From Gymnogyps californianus (lineage: Eukaryota; Chordata; Aves; Accipitriformes; Cathartidae), in the NCBI RefSeq assembly GCF_018139145.2, contig NW_026114224.1:124001-188000 (forward strand): a DNA stretch of 64,000 nt, read 5' to 3'. Shown piece by piece: positions 46,242 to 58,700 of the stretch. The stretch's first letter is position 1. Every line of letters starts with the position of its first letter. The position numbers were made by a program, and so were the translations under genes. Under the pieces are notes generated by a model. The model searched no databases, was not told the DNA's origin, and was given only the letters and a program-made list of their open reading frames with translations.

Positions 46242-46365
46242 CGGGTCCCCACGGGCGGGGGTCGGCGGGGCGGCTCCCGGGGGCGGCTCCCGGGGGCGGC
46301 TGGGCGCGCGCTGGGGCTGCGGCCGCGCGGACCCGCCCCGCCGCCGCTCGCCGACAACAATGGGG
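46242..46365 (-). other. CSRNP2: Probable CSRNP2 untranslated exon 1
   Basis: On the minus strand GC-rich sequence starts about 30 bases after a TATA box and ends at a GTGAGT donor at 46241-46236. It is the only good promoter and donor pair between CSRNP2 coding exon 1 and TFCP2, so assignment to CSRNP2 is by position. Confidence 0.5.
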
Positions 46366-46385
46366 CCGCCGGCGCTGCGCCGCCC

Positions 46386-46412
46386 CTTATATACCCCGCG
46401 TCACGTGACGGG
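46386..46412 (-). promoter_or_regulatory. CSRNP2: CSRNP2 core promoter: TATATAAG with upstream palindromic E-box
   Basis: On the minus strand GTCACGTGAC (E-box; USF/TFE-type) lies about ten bases before TATATAAG (46393-46386), inside a CpG island spanning about 46180-46560. TATA boxes are infrequent in CpG-island promoters and suit an inducible gene. Confidence 0.6.
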
Positions 46413-46559
46413 CACGCCCCCTCCCTCCCCGCCACCGCCCGCGCCGCGGGGCAAGCTGGGAAAGCGAGTCCGGCGGCGGGGAGCGGGAGGCGCGGCCGCG
46501 GGGCACGCCGGGAAATGTAGTGCGGAAGTGGGGGGGGGGCGAAGCGCGGAGGTTTGGGG

Positions 46560-49500
46560 CGGGGGGGTGAGGCCGGGCCCGCTCCCCTCCGCCCCCAGCT
46601 CAGGGCTTGGGGGGCTTCACCCCCTCCAGGGCTGGGGAAGGGCCTGAAGGGGATGGGGGGGGGGGACAAGGGGAGCCCCCCGAATCTGCTACTGGGGGGG
46701 GGCTGCAGGCCGCAGCCCCGGGCTCTGGGGGAGCGCAGCTGGAGGAGGGGGGCGGCCGGGAGCTGCCCGGCGGCGGCGGCGGAGTCTAGACAAGAGATTA
46801 GCGGGGCTGGAAACAGCGGGAAGAGCCCCAAAGCGCCTTATTTCAGCAGTCGGGGGCCGGCTGCAGCTCCAGGGGCGGGGGGGCTCCCCGCGGGGGGGGG
46901 GGGCTCCACCAGCCACGGCCTGGCCCCAGCCCCCCCGCCCCGGCTCGGGGGCACCGCGGCAGCCGGCCGACCCCCCCCCCAAAAGGCAGCGAGCCCCCCG
47001 CTCCGTCTTCCTCGCCCCCAGGCTCCCACCGCAAGGCTGAACAGGGCTGCGGGCCCCAAGGAGCCGGAGCAGCTCCCCGGGGTCTCCCCGCTTCGGCTTC
47101 TCCCCCCGCCCCCTTCCATGAGACCCCCGCGCTCACCTCGGCTTGGCAGCCCCTCCGACACGCTCCTCCCGAGGCGAGCTCGGCCAGCGGCCGCGGCGTT
47201 TCCCCCCGGATTACGGATCAGCCGAGTTATTAACTAATAAGCAGGTCAAGTTGTAGGATTAAAAAATCCTCTTTGTTACCCCCCCCACTCCGACCCCTCC
47301 GTCTCCCCCCCCCTTGTTTCCAGCCGGCAGCCGCGGCCGGGGGAAGGACTGGCCCAGTTGCTACCCCGTCCATCTGCGGGCTTTCGTTCTCCTCCGGGAG
47401 CCGCCACGCACAAGAAACCACTTCGCCGGCATTTTCCTCATCCGATGGATTAAAATCGGCCGCACGCACCCAGCAACACCAATACAAAGAGTTTACCGAG
47501 CCCGCGTCACTACCGTACAGGTCCATCGCACTTCTGGCATACCAACAGAAAAAACGGGATGAAAATCCATGTCGTCTTAATCACCGGAGGTACCAAAACA
47601 CGTACCGAAGGCGAGCGGCCGAACACGAGCCCCTCCGCCCGCGGAGCCCGCGCTCCGGCCGCTCCCCAGCGTTCGTGGGGAGAAGCGAGCAAAATTATTC
47701 CATTTCCTAACGACTTTTCTTGGCGTCTTTACCCCCGACGGCTGTAGGCGGCTTTGGCGGCGGAGGGCAGGACCGGCAGCGGCGTGGGGCACGCTCGCAC
47801 CGCCGGGCCCGGCTTAGAGAAGCGAGCCGTCTGGAAGCCAGGCGAGGAGACCGAGCGGCCTCCTCCTCCCTGCTGGGATTACCAGCCAGCGCCTTTGGCC
47901 CCCGAGTTCATGCAGCGCCGGGCAAACAAGCCCAGGCGGAGAGGATCCTGGATACCCCTGCCAGCGCTCGGCTACGACCGTTCCCAGGATTAACCTCTGG
48001 ATCCTCCGGTTCCTCGCCAATCCCGATGCTACCCAGCCCTGGCAGCGGCTGGGAGGCAATTTTGGGGGCGAGGGGAAGCCACCGCGGTCCTGAACAACGG
48101 TTTCGGGGAGCCGCTGACCTACGTCCTGCCTCCGGCACCAGAGCGAGCGCACGTGCGCGCACCGAGCAGCACCAGGCGCGGCAGAGAAAGGAGACGGGGC
48201 CGCTACGGGGCCCTCCGCACCAGGACGGAGTCACAAGGAGCGGCCGCAGGAGCTCGGCGAGCGCAAGCGAAGGATGGGAAGGTTTGGCCAGGACCGAACC
48301 AGCTCCGATTTGTGTTAGGTATTTTGATGGCACCTCCAAGAAGACGACAGCCGGCCGAGGAAGATGGGAGCGGAATCTTTTATGGCTTCCCAACACAGAA
48401 GAGCAGCCGGTGTTGTAGCAGCAGGGACACGGCCGTCGCGTCCCCCAGCGCCTTCGCTCGCCCCACGGGGCCGCCCCAGCCTGAACCAGGGCCCACCGCA
48501 CCCGCCCGGGGCTGGGTCGCGTCGCAGCCTTATTTAAAAACACGAGCCCCGCTTTATGTTGTATTTTTTCCCCTATTTTTTGGCTCAAAAGGCCCTCGGG
48601 TAGTGCCGATGGTTCCAGGCAGGCGTTACCCCGGGCGTCTCAGTCTCTACTGGGGGATCTTACGGACGGGGGGAATGGGATCCATCACCCGCACGGGAGG
48701 GTGATCCTTCACTCCGGAGATTTCACTGCTGTCCTGGAAATCTGCACAGAGGCACTTTTGTCCCCGCCGAGTCCAAGGGCTTTCAATAATTCTCTGAACT
48801 TGCTGTCCGCCGCCTCCTGAGCGCGCGCAGGGCGGCACCAGCGCCGGGGCAGCTACGGAGGCTGGGCAGGGGGACGCGGCAGGGGGACGCAGGGGCCGAA
48901 AACGAGGCAGCGGGCAGACATGGCTCCAAATTTTCAGCGGAGATCGCTAAGTCGTCTTTTCTGCCTAAAACACGCAGAAAAGGATCCCACAGACCAAGCC
49001 AGTCAGCTCTTTCTTTATCCAACGCAGCTTCGCTCCACGTTTCGCTCCAGCTTTATACAACTAAACCTGTATAGAAAGCTCCTGACGACCTCACGCTCGC
49101 AAGGGAAGGACGGCACCACGACGGCAGCCGCGCGCACAGCCAGCCAACACCGTTTTTGGGGTGGGGGGAGAGGAGAAAAACGAAGTCACCACCTTTATCT
49201 AACAGATAACAGATGCATTGTAATATTAAACGAAAGCTTAACAAAATCGTGTAAGAAACTCCCTCGCAGCCCTAGCCTTCCACTCCATCAGCACAGTACA
49301 CAGCGTTTTTGAGACCTGCTCAGCTCAGCACGTGCCCGAGGGCCAGTTGGCTTTGTTGGGCCAGTTTAATTCACGTTCTCTTGCCAGTCTGCGAGCGTCA
49401 CGGGAGTGATGCCTCTCAGACAAGCAGAGCGCGCCTGCCAGAGGAAAAAGCCCTCGCGCAGGTCTGAGGTCCCAATGGGAAATTTCTACCAAGAGCTACA

Positions 49501-49751
49501 CGAGAGCGCGACCTGGTAACTTCAAGCCCGGGAGCTCCAGCAATTAAGCGGCACGTTACCATCAACGGCCGTTGAGATGCCGTCGGAGCAAGGAGGTTCC
49601 CTGCAAGAGAGACAGCCGAGTAACCAACGGCTCGGCGTCTTTCCAGAGGGTGCCCAGGAGTTTCCAGATCTCTGCTCGTGTCCTTGTGCTGGAAGTGAAG
49701 GGTCTTCATGCGCGACGAGAGGTCGGCGGGTGCTCCTCATCCCGGCCCCTC
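46560..49751. other. TFCP2 3' UTR and intergenic region; no other gene recognised
   Basis: G- and C-run-rich sequence to about 47330, then mixed composition. TFCP2 transcripts read leftward into this stretch. ATTAAA on the minus strand at about 49367 is a possible but weak poly(A) signal. Open frames on the plus strand show no conserved features. Confidence 0.4.
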
Positions 49752-52700
49752 CTATTTTAAGATGATGTGGTAGCTATCATTGGTTTCAGCTGCAAAAGAA
49801 GCAAAGCTCGTGAGCGACCTGCAACAGCAAGGGAATCCGCTGGGTTGAGCGGATCTGACACAAGAGCTCGCCAAGAAGTACGGAAGGGAAATACGAGACG
49901 GAGCCCGGGCATTTACGCACCTTTCATGGTGTCCAGAACGAAACAGGATTCGTCTTGGAAGTTCTGTATCATCTGAAAGAAGCCAGGAAAGCCAGCTCAG
50001 TCTGAGGCCGTATTTAACCGCAGCAGGAGCGCTGCACAGCCCGAAGCGAAGGCTTTGTGTTCTGCCATTCAGCGACGGGCACAGATTTAGAGTGCCGAAA
50101 GGGCTAGAAAGCTGCTCAGGCAGGAGCTCAGTGCTCTGGGAGGGAGGAAAGGCACCGGCCGTTAGGATTTATTCCTTCCTCCAGCTCTCTGGAACTCAAG
50201 GTCCGAGCCAGCAAGCCGAGAGAGAAAGCACCGGATTCTGGGATGCAGGTCTGAAAGCAAAGTCCTCCCACAGCAATTCCCCTCCCTGTTTTTATAGCAA
50301 AGCTAGAAGAAACCCGAGCGCGAAGGAGGGCGTGCGCGCAGCCTGGGCTACCTCAGGGAGAGCTCTTCAGGCCTGGTAATCTCACGGGTTTAAGCGAGGT
50401 GCCCCCGGCAGCAGAGCAGCGTCCCCAAGCTCTACGGCCTTCAACGATTAACTCCGACCCTCGGGAAGCCGGAGGCGGCTGAGCAGGGCCCTTCCTGAAG
50501 GCCTGCCCGGGGGACCTGTTCCCCGGGGTCCTGCGCAACCTCAGAGCACAACCAGACACGAAGCAGCTCAAGCAACCCAAGCGCAAGAGGTCGAAAATCA
50601 GGAGCACCCAGAGGCCGTTACCTCGTCACTGATCAGCACGTGTATCCCCGTCGGACCTTGCTTGTATATCTGGCTGATCTGTTGGGAAGAGATGCTGAAG
50701 AGCTGGGCCAGCTTTTCCGTCAGTTCCACTGCCGTCAGTTCCTCCAGATAAATAGCGTGGTACACTGCGAGGAGAAGAACGATTACAGCTAGACGCCAAG
50801 CGCGGCGTCGACGTCTACGCTGCGGACGCCGAGACGCCTCAGCTAGTGCCACGCCTGCTAGCCCAGGGAGCGGATGCTTAGAGGAGCGCCGCAAACAGGC
50901 TGCTCCCTGCCCGGGAACGTCGCAGCCCCGTTGGGAAGGGCTCGTGCACAGCCCTTCTAGCGGGCGCTGCTTTTCAGCAGGTGAAAGGCCGGCTCTGCTG
51001 CGCCCGACTCACGCAGCTATCATCTCTCCAAGCCCAAGCTGCTAAATCTACGCGCGACTGCAGCGTGTCTCTGGTGTCTGCTCTTGCTACCCGGCTGCAG
51101 CGTGCCCCGAGCTCCGTAAGCATCAGCTCCGCAGTAACCTGGCTGTCGTCAGTGTCCTGCAACGCTCGCTCCGTATTTATGCAAGTCCTTGCCCCAAAAA
51201 GCTTCTATTTCGACTAGCATCAGCCGAGGAGCATTTTGTACCATTCCTGGCGGTTTTCAAGCCCAGCAGGACGGAAACGCTGCCCTAGCACCTCCCCAGA
51301 GCCCCCCCTGTTCCCCCACTCCCACGAGGCAGGTCCTGGGGGGAAGCGAGAGGATCCGAATTGGAGCAGGGCAAGGAAAGGACGAGCCGTTTGCTTTTGC
51401 GCTTGCCGCTCCAATCACGGAGGTGGATAAACTGGCGCCTGGCTGCTCCGCAAATGTAGGTCACTCATTGTTGTCTGGGCAATGCCGGATTCTCGCAGGA
51501 GCTATCATTTGTCGGCTCAGAGCAGGCAACATGCCGACAGTCAGATTCTGCAGCCACCCAGTTGGTGGGCAAGGAGAAAAATCAGCTGGGCAGGACCAGG
51601 GCAAGCGAAAAGGGTTCGCCGCGATCTTTTGGCACCCTTGCCAAAGGAGAGCGTGCGCAAGCCCTCGGTTTGCGTACAGAGCCTGCATTAGGTCGCAGGA
51701 GAGCTCGCCGCCTCCTTGCAGCGAAGAGACAAGGATGACAGCAGCCAACACAAGGCGCGGCAGCCGAAAAGAAAAGGCGCAGACCCTCTTTGAGCTGCTG
51801 CGCGGGCTCAGCGGGCTCTGGTAAGGCAAGCAGCCCTGGCTGCGAGAGGGGCCTTTCGCCAGCCCCAAACCCCCCAGGGCAGCAGGGTGGGGACGAGGGG
51901 ATGGGAGGCAACTGGTGCTGAGCGCCCGTGGGCGGCAGCGGCGGGGCTGGAAGCAGCCCCCACCATGTTTCTCTTTGCTGAACCCCCCGGCTGTTATTTC
52001 CCCCCCTCGCCCTGTCGGCAGCAACCCAAGCCCAGGCGCCGCCAGCCAGGCTTCGAAGCCCTTACCAAAAAAAGTACTGGTTACTGTGTCGCCATCCTCG
52101 TGTTTCTGCTGGAGGTCCCTCAGCTGCTGGGACTCCTGACACACGTAGATGGTCAGTCTGGGCCGCACCATCCTACGGGCAGAGCAGGGAGTGAACGCCA
52201 TCGCATTTGCTCAAGGACACCTCTAGTTCCCCACACTTTGCCAGCTCCCTTCCCTCCCCAGTATCCTCAGAAGGAAGAGAAGAGATCGACGAACTCATCT
52301 CGAAGCAAAACCATTGTGGTCGTCCCCACCTTGCTGATACAGCAAAGGTTTTTGCGAGAAAGGGACGAAGTCGGCACGGGGACATGGTGCCAGCTGGCTA
52401 CTGAGCAGCTACATCGGCTGGTTCACTCCCGAGGACAGAGCAGCCACGGTTCAGACCGGGCTCTGCTGGTAACGCACACGCCGCTTCTCCTTCGGAGCCT
52501 CGCTTGGCAGCGCAAAAGCCGGCAGCGTCTCCCGTCCTTCGTGCCCTTCTCCCCAGCACAGCGCGACCACGTTTCCCCGCTACCTCCCGAGCCGTCGGAG
52601 GCAGTACGTTAAACCCCCGGAACGCTCCCCCCCCGCGCAGCTCTTGCTGCCGCCCCGTATCAGAGACCCGCGCCAATGCCTCCCCCGAGCTTCCCTCCGG

Positions 52701-55700
52701 GACACAGCCCACCCCGCGCCTCTCCGCCCGGCTGCAGCGGCGCCTTCCGAAATGCTCCAGCTCAGACGGGAGGTCAGAGTTAAACACCAGTCCCCGCTTC
52801 TTCAGGGAAAGGTGCAAAGGGATATTCCCTTTCTGGGAAGGGAATTCCACTGAGAGGTGGTTCAGAGGACGGAGGAAACAAGTACTGCATCGGCAGGACT
52901 TTCTGGCTTGTGGCTGGATTCTCTGACGCTCAAAGAGTACGATAATTTCTAACGCTTCTCTCCCCCGTGGATTTTCTTCCCTGAATTGTCTCTGGAGCGG
53001 TTACCCTGCTGGCTAAGTTATCAAATTTGACTGAAAAAGGGTCGGGAAGGTTAATGAAACTCTGTTCTCTCTAATAGCAGGAGCCAAGCAAACAGGCTAA
53101 AACAAATACAATTTATCTACCATCCACAATCAGCTTTTAAGCAAACAACATACCGTCCTTTTAACGCGTTGAAGAGCCTGATGCCATCCGCAGGGCCGCA
53201 GATCTGGATAACATCTTCTCTGGTCAGCTTCAGTAAGTCTGCGCCTACAGTTTAAAAAAATCAAAAGGAAAGTCACACAATCCAGCCCAAAGTGTCCGGG
53301 ATTGGGGTGGGGTGGGACTCTGGGCACCACAGCTGTGCCGGCTCCCCCTCCTCCCGCTCGCAGAGCTCACCCCGCTCCCAAATTGCGGCTGCCTCCTGCT
53401 AACAACCTTCCCCTGCTTCCCCCAGAAGGACGCTCGCAAGATTTTTTTTCCAGACTGGTTTTGCAAGAGCGCGTTTCGGTACAACCCTGTGTCCCCGCAT
53501 TATCGTTTACGGCCGGCTATCCAGCGCCTCGGCGACCCTGGATAACGGAGGCCGTATCACCAGGGAAGGAGAGGAAAATAAACGCGAAGCATTTCTTTAT
53601 ACACAGCGCTTTCCCCCAGATCAGCATTTCTGGGCTTGTTTTAAGATCGGAGGGTGCTGCGAGCTCTTGGAAGAGAAACAACCCCAGTCCCCACTGTTGT
53701 GCCAGTTGAGAGCGAGGTGAGAAATGAAGAACACAGCTTTCAGGGCAGCCACATTTTATTGCGTTACAAAAAATACGAGGTTTAAAAAAAAAAAAACCAA
53801 CAAAACATTTATATTCGCAACGGTAACAGGAAGATGGCCTCCGGAGCAAGAGGAGGCAGAGGGACTTGGCACAGAGAAGGGGCAGACACGGAGGGGATGT
53901 CGTAACCTACCTGAGAAGTTTCTGAAAAGCCGAGAAAAAGTGGAGAAGCGGTTTCGGTGCAGCCACTGCTGGGCCTCCTGGGGTGTGCTGGTGGGCAAGA
54001 GGTTCTGCAATGTAGGAAAAGAAGGGTCACAGCCTCAGAGGGGACGTGGAAGCCCTTCCACTGAGGAACGAGCACAGGTCAGCTCAGTCAGCGTTTATAA
54101 TCGCAGTCTTAAATCGAGACCCTAGTGAGCCAGGCTCACAGCACACGCCCAATAAAGGCTGCAGCCTGAACGGGTTTTGATTTAAAAGGCTTCAGAGGGA
54201 CAGAGAAAGAGGAAGGAAGCAAAGGGCAAAGCACAGCGAAGATCAAGGCAATAAGTAAAGGTCAGAGCGAGCTACAGAAAGCTTGCTGTCAGCCCCACGA
54301 GGCTGTACCGGGCATTTTTCACTCCATCACCTCCTTCTCCAACTAGGAGTCAAAAAGAAGTTATAACTCCCCAAAGACGTTACACTAGAGCAGGCTCTTC
54401 CCCAGCAAACGGCAGCCACCCACAAACCCGCCCCCGCTCCGTCCCCAAATCCCGTTTTCTGACCTGTGCACCATCCTTACCACAAGCATAAGCTCTGAGG
54501 TGTGACTTACATCTGCGATCGGAGGGGGTGGCTCGGGCTGATGGTTTGGAGAGCCATTGCTAGGTTGGGGAAGAGAGCCAGACAGAGCAGAAGACGAGGT
54601 TAGCGCCGCTCTTCCCCTTCCGGCACGGCATCCCGGCAGGCAGCAACCACCCCCCTCCAAGTCCCATAACCAAGCCCGCCGAAACACAGGGACAGACAGC
54701 TACGTGGCTGCGGCAACGCCGTCATCGTTGCGGTGCGATGCTTCGCAAGAACGAACGGCTTACGTTGGAGTACTAACGCGATGGGGAAAGGCAGAGCGAA
54801 GCAGGCTGGAAGCTGAACTGCTGCTCAAACGCACGCAGGCTTCTCGTGCGAGAGCCGAGCTTTGCTGCAGCCAGGAGAGGTAACAGCGCTCAGCTTCAAG
54901 GGCTTTAATTTGATTTTCCCCCCACCGCCACGGCCTCTTAGGCTGCTTCCACCCCGCTGTGCACCTTGGAACCAGGCCCTTCCTTTCGCTAGCCGTCACT
55001 GCCAGCTCAGACACATCAATCTCTCGTGCAAGGCAGAAATCGATAGCCAGCCAGCCTCTTCTCCGGACTCACCCTTCGCCAATGGAAAAACTGCTGTGGG
55101 AACTGTTGAAGCCAGGGGATGGCGCGTTATTGACGTACGTTATCTCTGGCCAGGGAGAACACTAGAAAGGAAAACCCAGAAGAGTCACAGGATTGCTTTG
55201 AACAAGTGCGCGTACCTGCTCCGGTCAGCACAGGTTAACAGCTATTTGCTGACCGACAACCGACTATGAAACAGAATTAAAGAATAAAGTAGGGGATTAA
55301 ACGAAGCCATGCCAATTCACTGCAGATGGTCACAAAGCTCACGTTCAGTCATTCTTCATCTCAAAACGCCAAAAGTCACAAAATTCAAATGCAGTGAGAT
55401 CTGCGATCTCAACCATCGCTCTGGCACTGGGCTGACACACACGGCGCCCGCCAGCCCGGGCGCCTCTGCAGCAAGCCACGCAGCGGATCGAGCCCACATC
55501 GGGCACTGACGAGCGTCCCCGAATTCACCCAGGGCAGGACGGGGGCTCCCTCCCCCGGGCTGTTCAGCACCGACCCCTCAAACGATTGCATTTTAATAGA
55601 CCGGCACTTTCCACTAGCACAGGGAGGAAACAACGGGGTTTTCTGCCAGCTCACAGCCTCGGCGGCCAGTTGCCACACGGGCAAAACAAAGCTGCAGGGA

Positions 55701-58700
55701 GAGGTAAGATCTTTTATTAGATGATCTCTTACAGTGGGGAAAAAACCCGTCACGTTTCCAGGCACAAGAGCCCTTTTTCAGGTCTAGTAAGAAACATCTC
55801 CTCTGCCTACAAAATTTCTCTTGCTTTTGTCTTGCAGCTGTTAACAGCTTGGCCGAACGCTTCACAGCAGAACAGCCAGTTCCTTGCCACCTGCGAGCGA
55901 GGTAAGCCAGGTTTCATTAAAACAACGATGCCAGCCGCTGCGTGAAAGAGCACCCCACCTCTGTGAGTATCGTAGTTTCGTAGGAAGGCTGGTATTTCTC
56001 TTTCTCGTGAGGTGTTCGCTTCTCCATCTTTTCCCTGTCCGTCTTCTGCTTCCGATCAGCTCCTTTGGGCTGGAAAGGAGAACGTCCTGTTAGAACAGCA
56101 GCGTGGAAGGGCGACAGCAGACGTTTGGATAGATGTGCAAGAAATGCAAGAACCAGAAAAGGTGACCCGTCCTTCTCCTCACCCACTTGTTGCTTTACAG
56201 AGGGAAAGGGAAGAGGGCTGGGACTATCTGCACCGAGAATTAGCTATGGCGACAGCATCACTTCTGTGACAACCCCAATATCCTGATCTACCCACGCCCC
56301 TAAAATGGGGCCCAGAACATCTGAACAAGGAGGTGAAACATTTTTCGAAAGAAACTTCTCCCGACAGCAGACGTTGGCTCTGAGGGGACAAAGGCCAGTT
56401 TCTGGTGTCACAGATCGGAGCTGCGTCTTCCGCACCTTCATCAACCACTTTGAGAGGCGGCATTTCAGTGGCACAAACTGCACCGGAACACAAGAGAGCT
56501 CAATTATGTCCTTGCCTTTGCCACGACCTTGAAAAACCGTGTACTCTCTCATACACAAGATTAAGATGATTTTACTTGCTGCCTTTATCAAATGCTCAAA
56601 GCCCTAGGGAAAGCAGCAAGTAAGAGAGCGCCGTTATAACCACCGAAGCTATCCCAGTGCTCCCCTCGGCAGAACCCTAAAGAAATGCCCTTAAAACTTG
56701 GCGGTGCATGGTCTCTGCCTGCACTCGCGAGCGGAAGGAATTTGGCCTCAGTGGACCAACGCAGCTGCCTGCCAACATGCGGATGCCTCCTGAGCGGATG
56801 AGCGCATCCACGGCACCGGCGGGGAAGCTTTAGGAGTGCAAATACAGCCGGGTACCGCAGCCCTCCCGCTCCCCCAAGCTCCAAATCTCTTCTCCTCTGG
56901 ACAGCAAAGCTGAGACCCGAACAAGCTACCAGCACGCTCTGAGCTGGGCGAGGAGGTGCTGCTGAGCTGGGGCTTGATTAGCCAGTTTCTGCCATGAAAA
57001 TCTAATGGTTGCTCTTATCTTTCCACGGTCACTGCTGCTGCTTCTGGCGGCTAGAAAGGATCTGTGCTCCAGACACCGACGAGCGTGGGTAAGGGGCCCT
57101 CAGCAGCTATTTTGAAAGCACCGAAATGCTCGAAAGCACCGAACAGCAGCCCTGACCCCAGGAGACCGGCTGCATCAAACGAGCAGGAGATAAGGCCGGG
57201 ACCATCGGCGACCATCCTCTGCAGGGAGACCATGCCCCGACGCCACAGCTTCCCTGCTTGGGGTTTTCCTGGTTCAAGGTCATCAGAGTCAAAAAAAAAC
57301 CCCCAAACCCCATCCCCTGGCACAAAGAGCTGAAGCTCAGTAGAAATGCAGCGCCAGATGCCTCGTGATCTCACTATCCTCCGGGTTCTTGTCTGTGACC
57401 AGCCTTATCCCTTAACTCCCGACTCCGCAGCCATCCGCTTAGGCTATTTGCATCGAGATACCAGCCAGAGCTCAAACAAGCCCTAACAAATCACACCCCC
57501 GCCTTCGAAATGTTATAATCCAAACAGGCAAAAGAGAAGGGAGAGAAGGGGAAAGATGCCAAGTCAACAGCAGCAGGGCACGCTGCCCGATATCCCACAG
57601 CAACTTCACGGCAGAACTGCAAAGCAGCACAGGCGCCCAGCCAGGCAACCGACCCCGCTGCATGCCAAGCGGCCCTAAAGGCAGAAAAAGAGAGGAGCCA
57701 CGGACAAGATTTTGCGGGGCGTTACAGGGAGGACGGGGTAACGAAGACAACCTCAGTGTACCAGACAGCGTGGGCACAGCCGCCCCCGCGCCACGACACC
57801 TGGGTGCTGCCGCACCAACGACCCTTCTCAGCCACCCACGGCACCGCGCTGCTGCGACCGCCACCGCCAGGTCACGGCTTTGGGTTTCTGCAAATGATTT
57901 GCAACAGGGAGCAGGCGCCTGCGCTGCTGGAGAGGCCAGATGCAGACGGACCATCAGATGCAGACAGACCATCAGCAACAGGTAATAAGAAAGCGAGGAG
58001 TTTAGACAGACACCAAAGCTCCTGGGAGGATCTCCCAAGCTGATAAGGCTCAAGACTAAACGTGGGAGGTTTCAGACAGAGGCAACACAACCCATGCTCT
58101 CCCTGTAAGTTGTTCTTGGCTTACTGGTTTTGTAGCCTCAATGGCATCCAGACTCGATCGACAGAGGAACCAGGGAGAGAGCGGCAACGCAAGACCAGAA
58201 GGACCGAGAGGCCCTTTCGCAGGCAAGCTCGGCCACGGTCCTGCGCCCGTGACGTTCGCTGGGGCTGCAGCGTGGATTGGGACTGACTCCCAGTTTGTTT
58301 CCTAGCGGGGAACGGCCACCAACGGGCCAGGTACCTTGAAGACTTTGATCTGGCAGCTGGCAGAGTGCAGGTGCTCCGTGTACTCCCCGTTCTCGTTCTC
58401 CTTGAACGTGTCTATCTGGACCCGAAAGGGTACCCCCTTCTCTCCTCCATGCTTCCGCATGGTGAACTCCGTGCTGATACAGTGAACCTGGGGGGAAGGC
58501 AAGGCATCCTGCGGTTAGTAATTCTGCCGTGTCCGACTGACCGCAAACTTCCCCTTCCCCTCGTGGGAGCCAGGAGAGCGCTCACGGAAAGGGCGGCCCG
58601 GCGAGAAGGGCGGAATACAGAGCCGGGATGGGGCCACACCGAGTACCCCCAGCATTAAGGAGTTAAGGGGATGCCACAGCAGAGGTGGAGCCACATTCTT

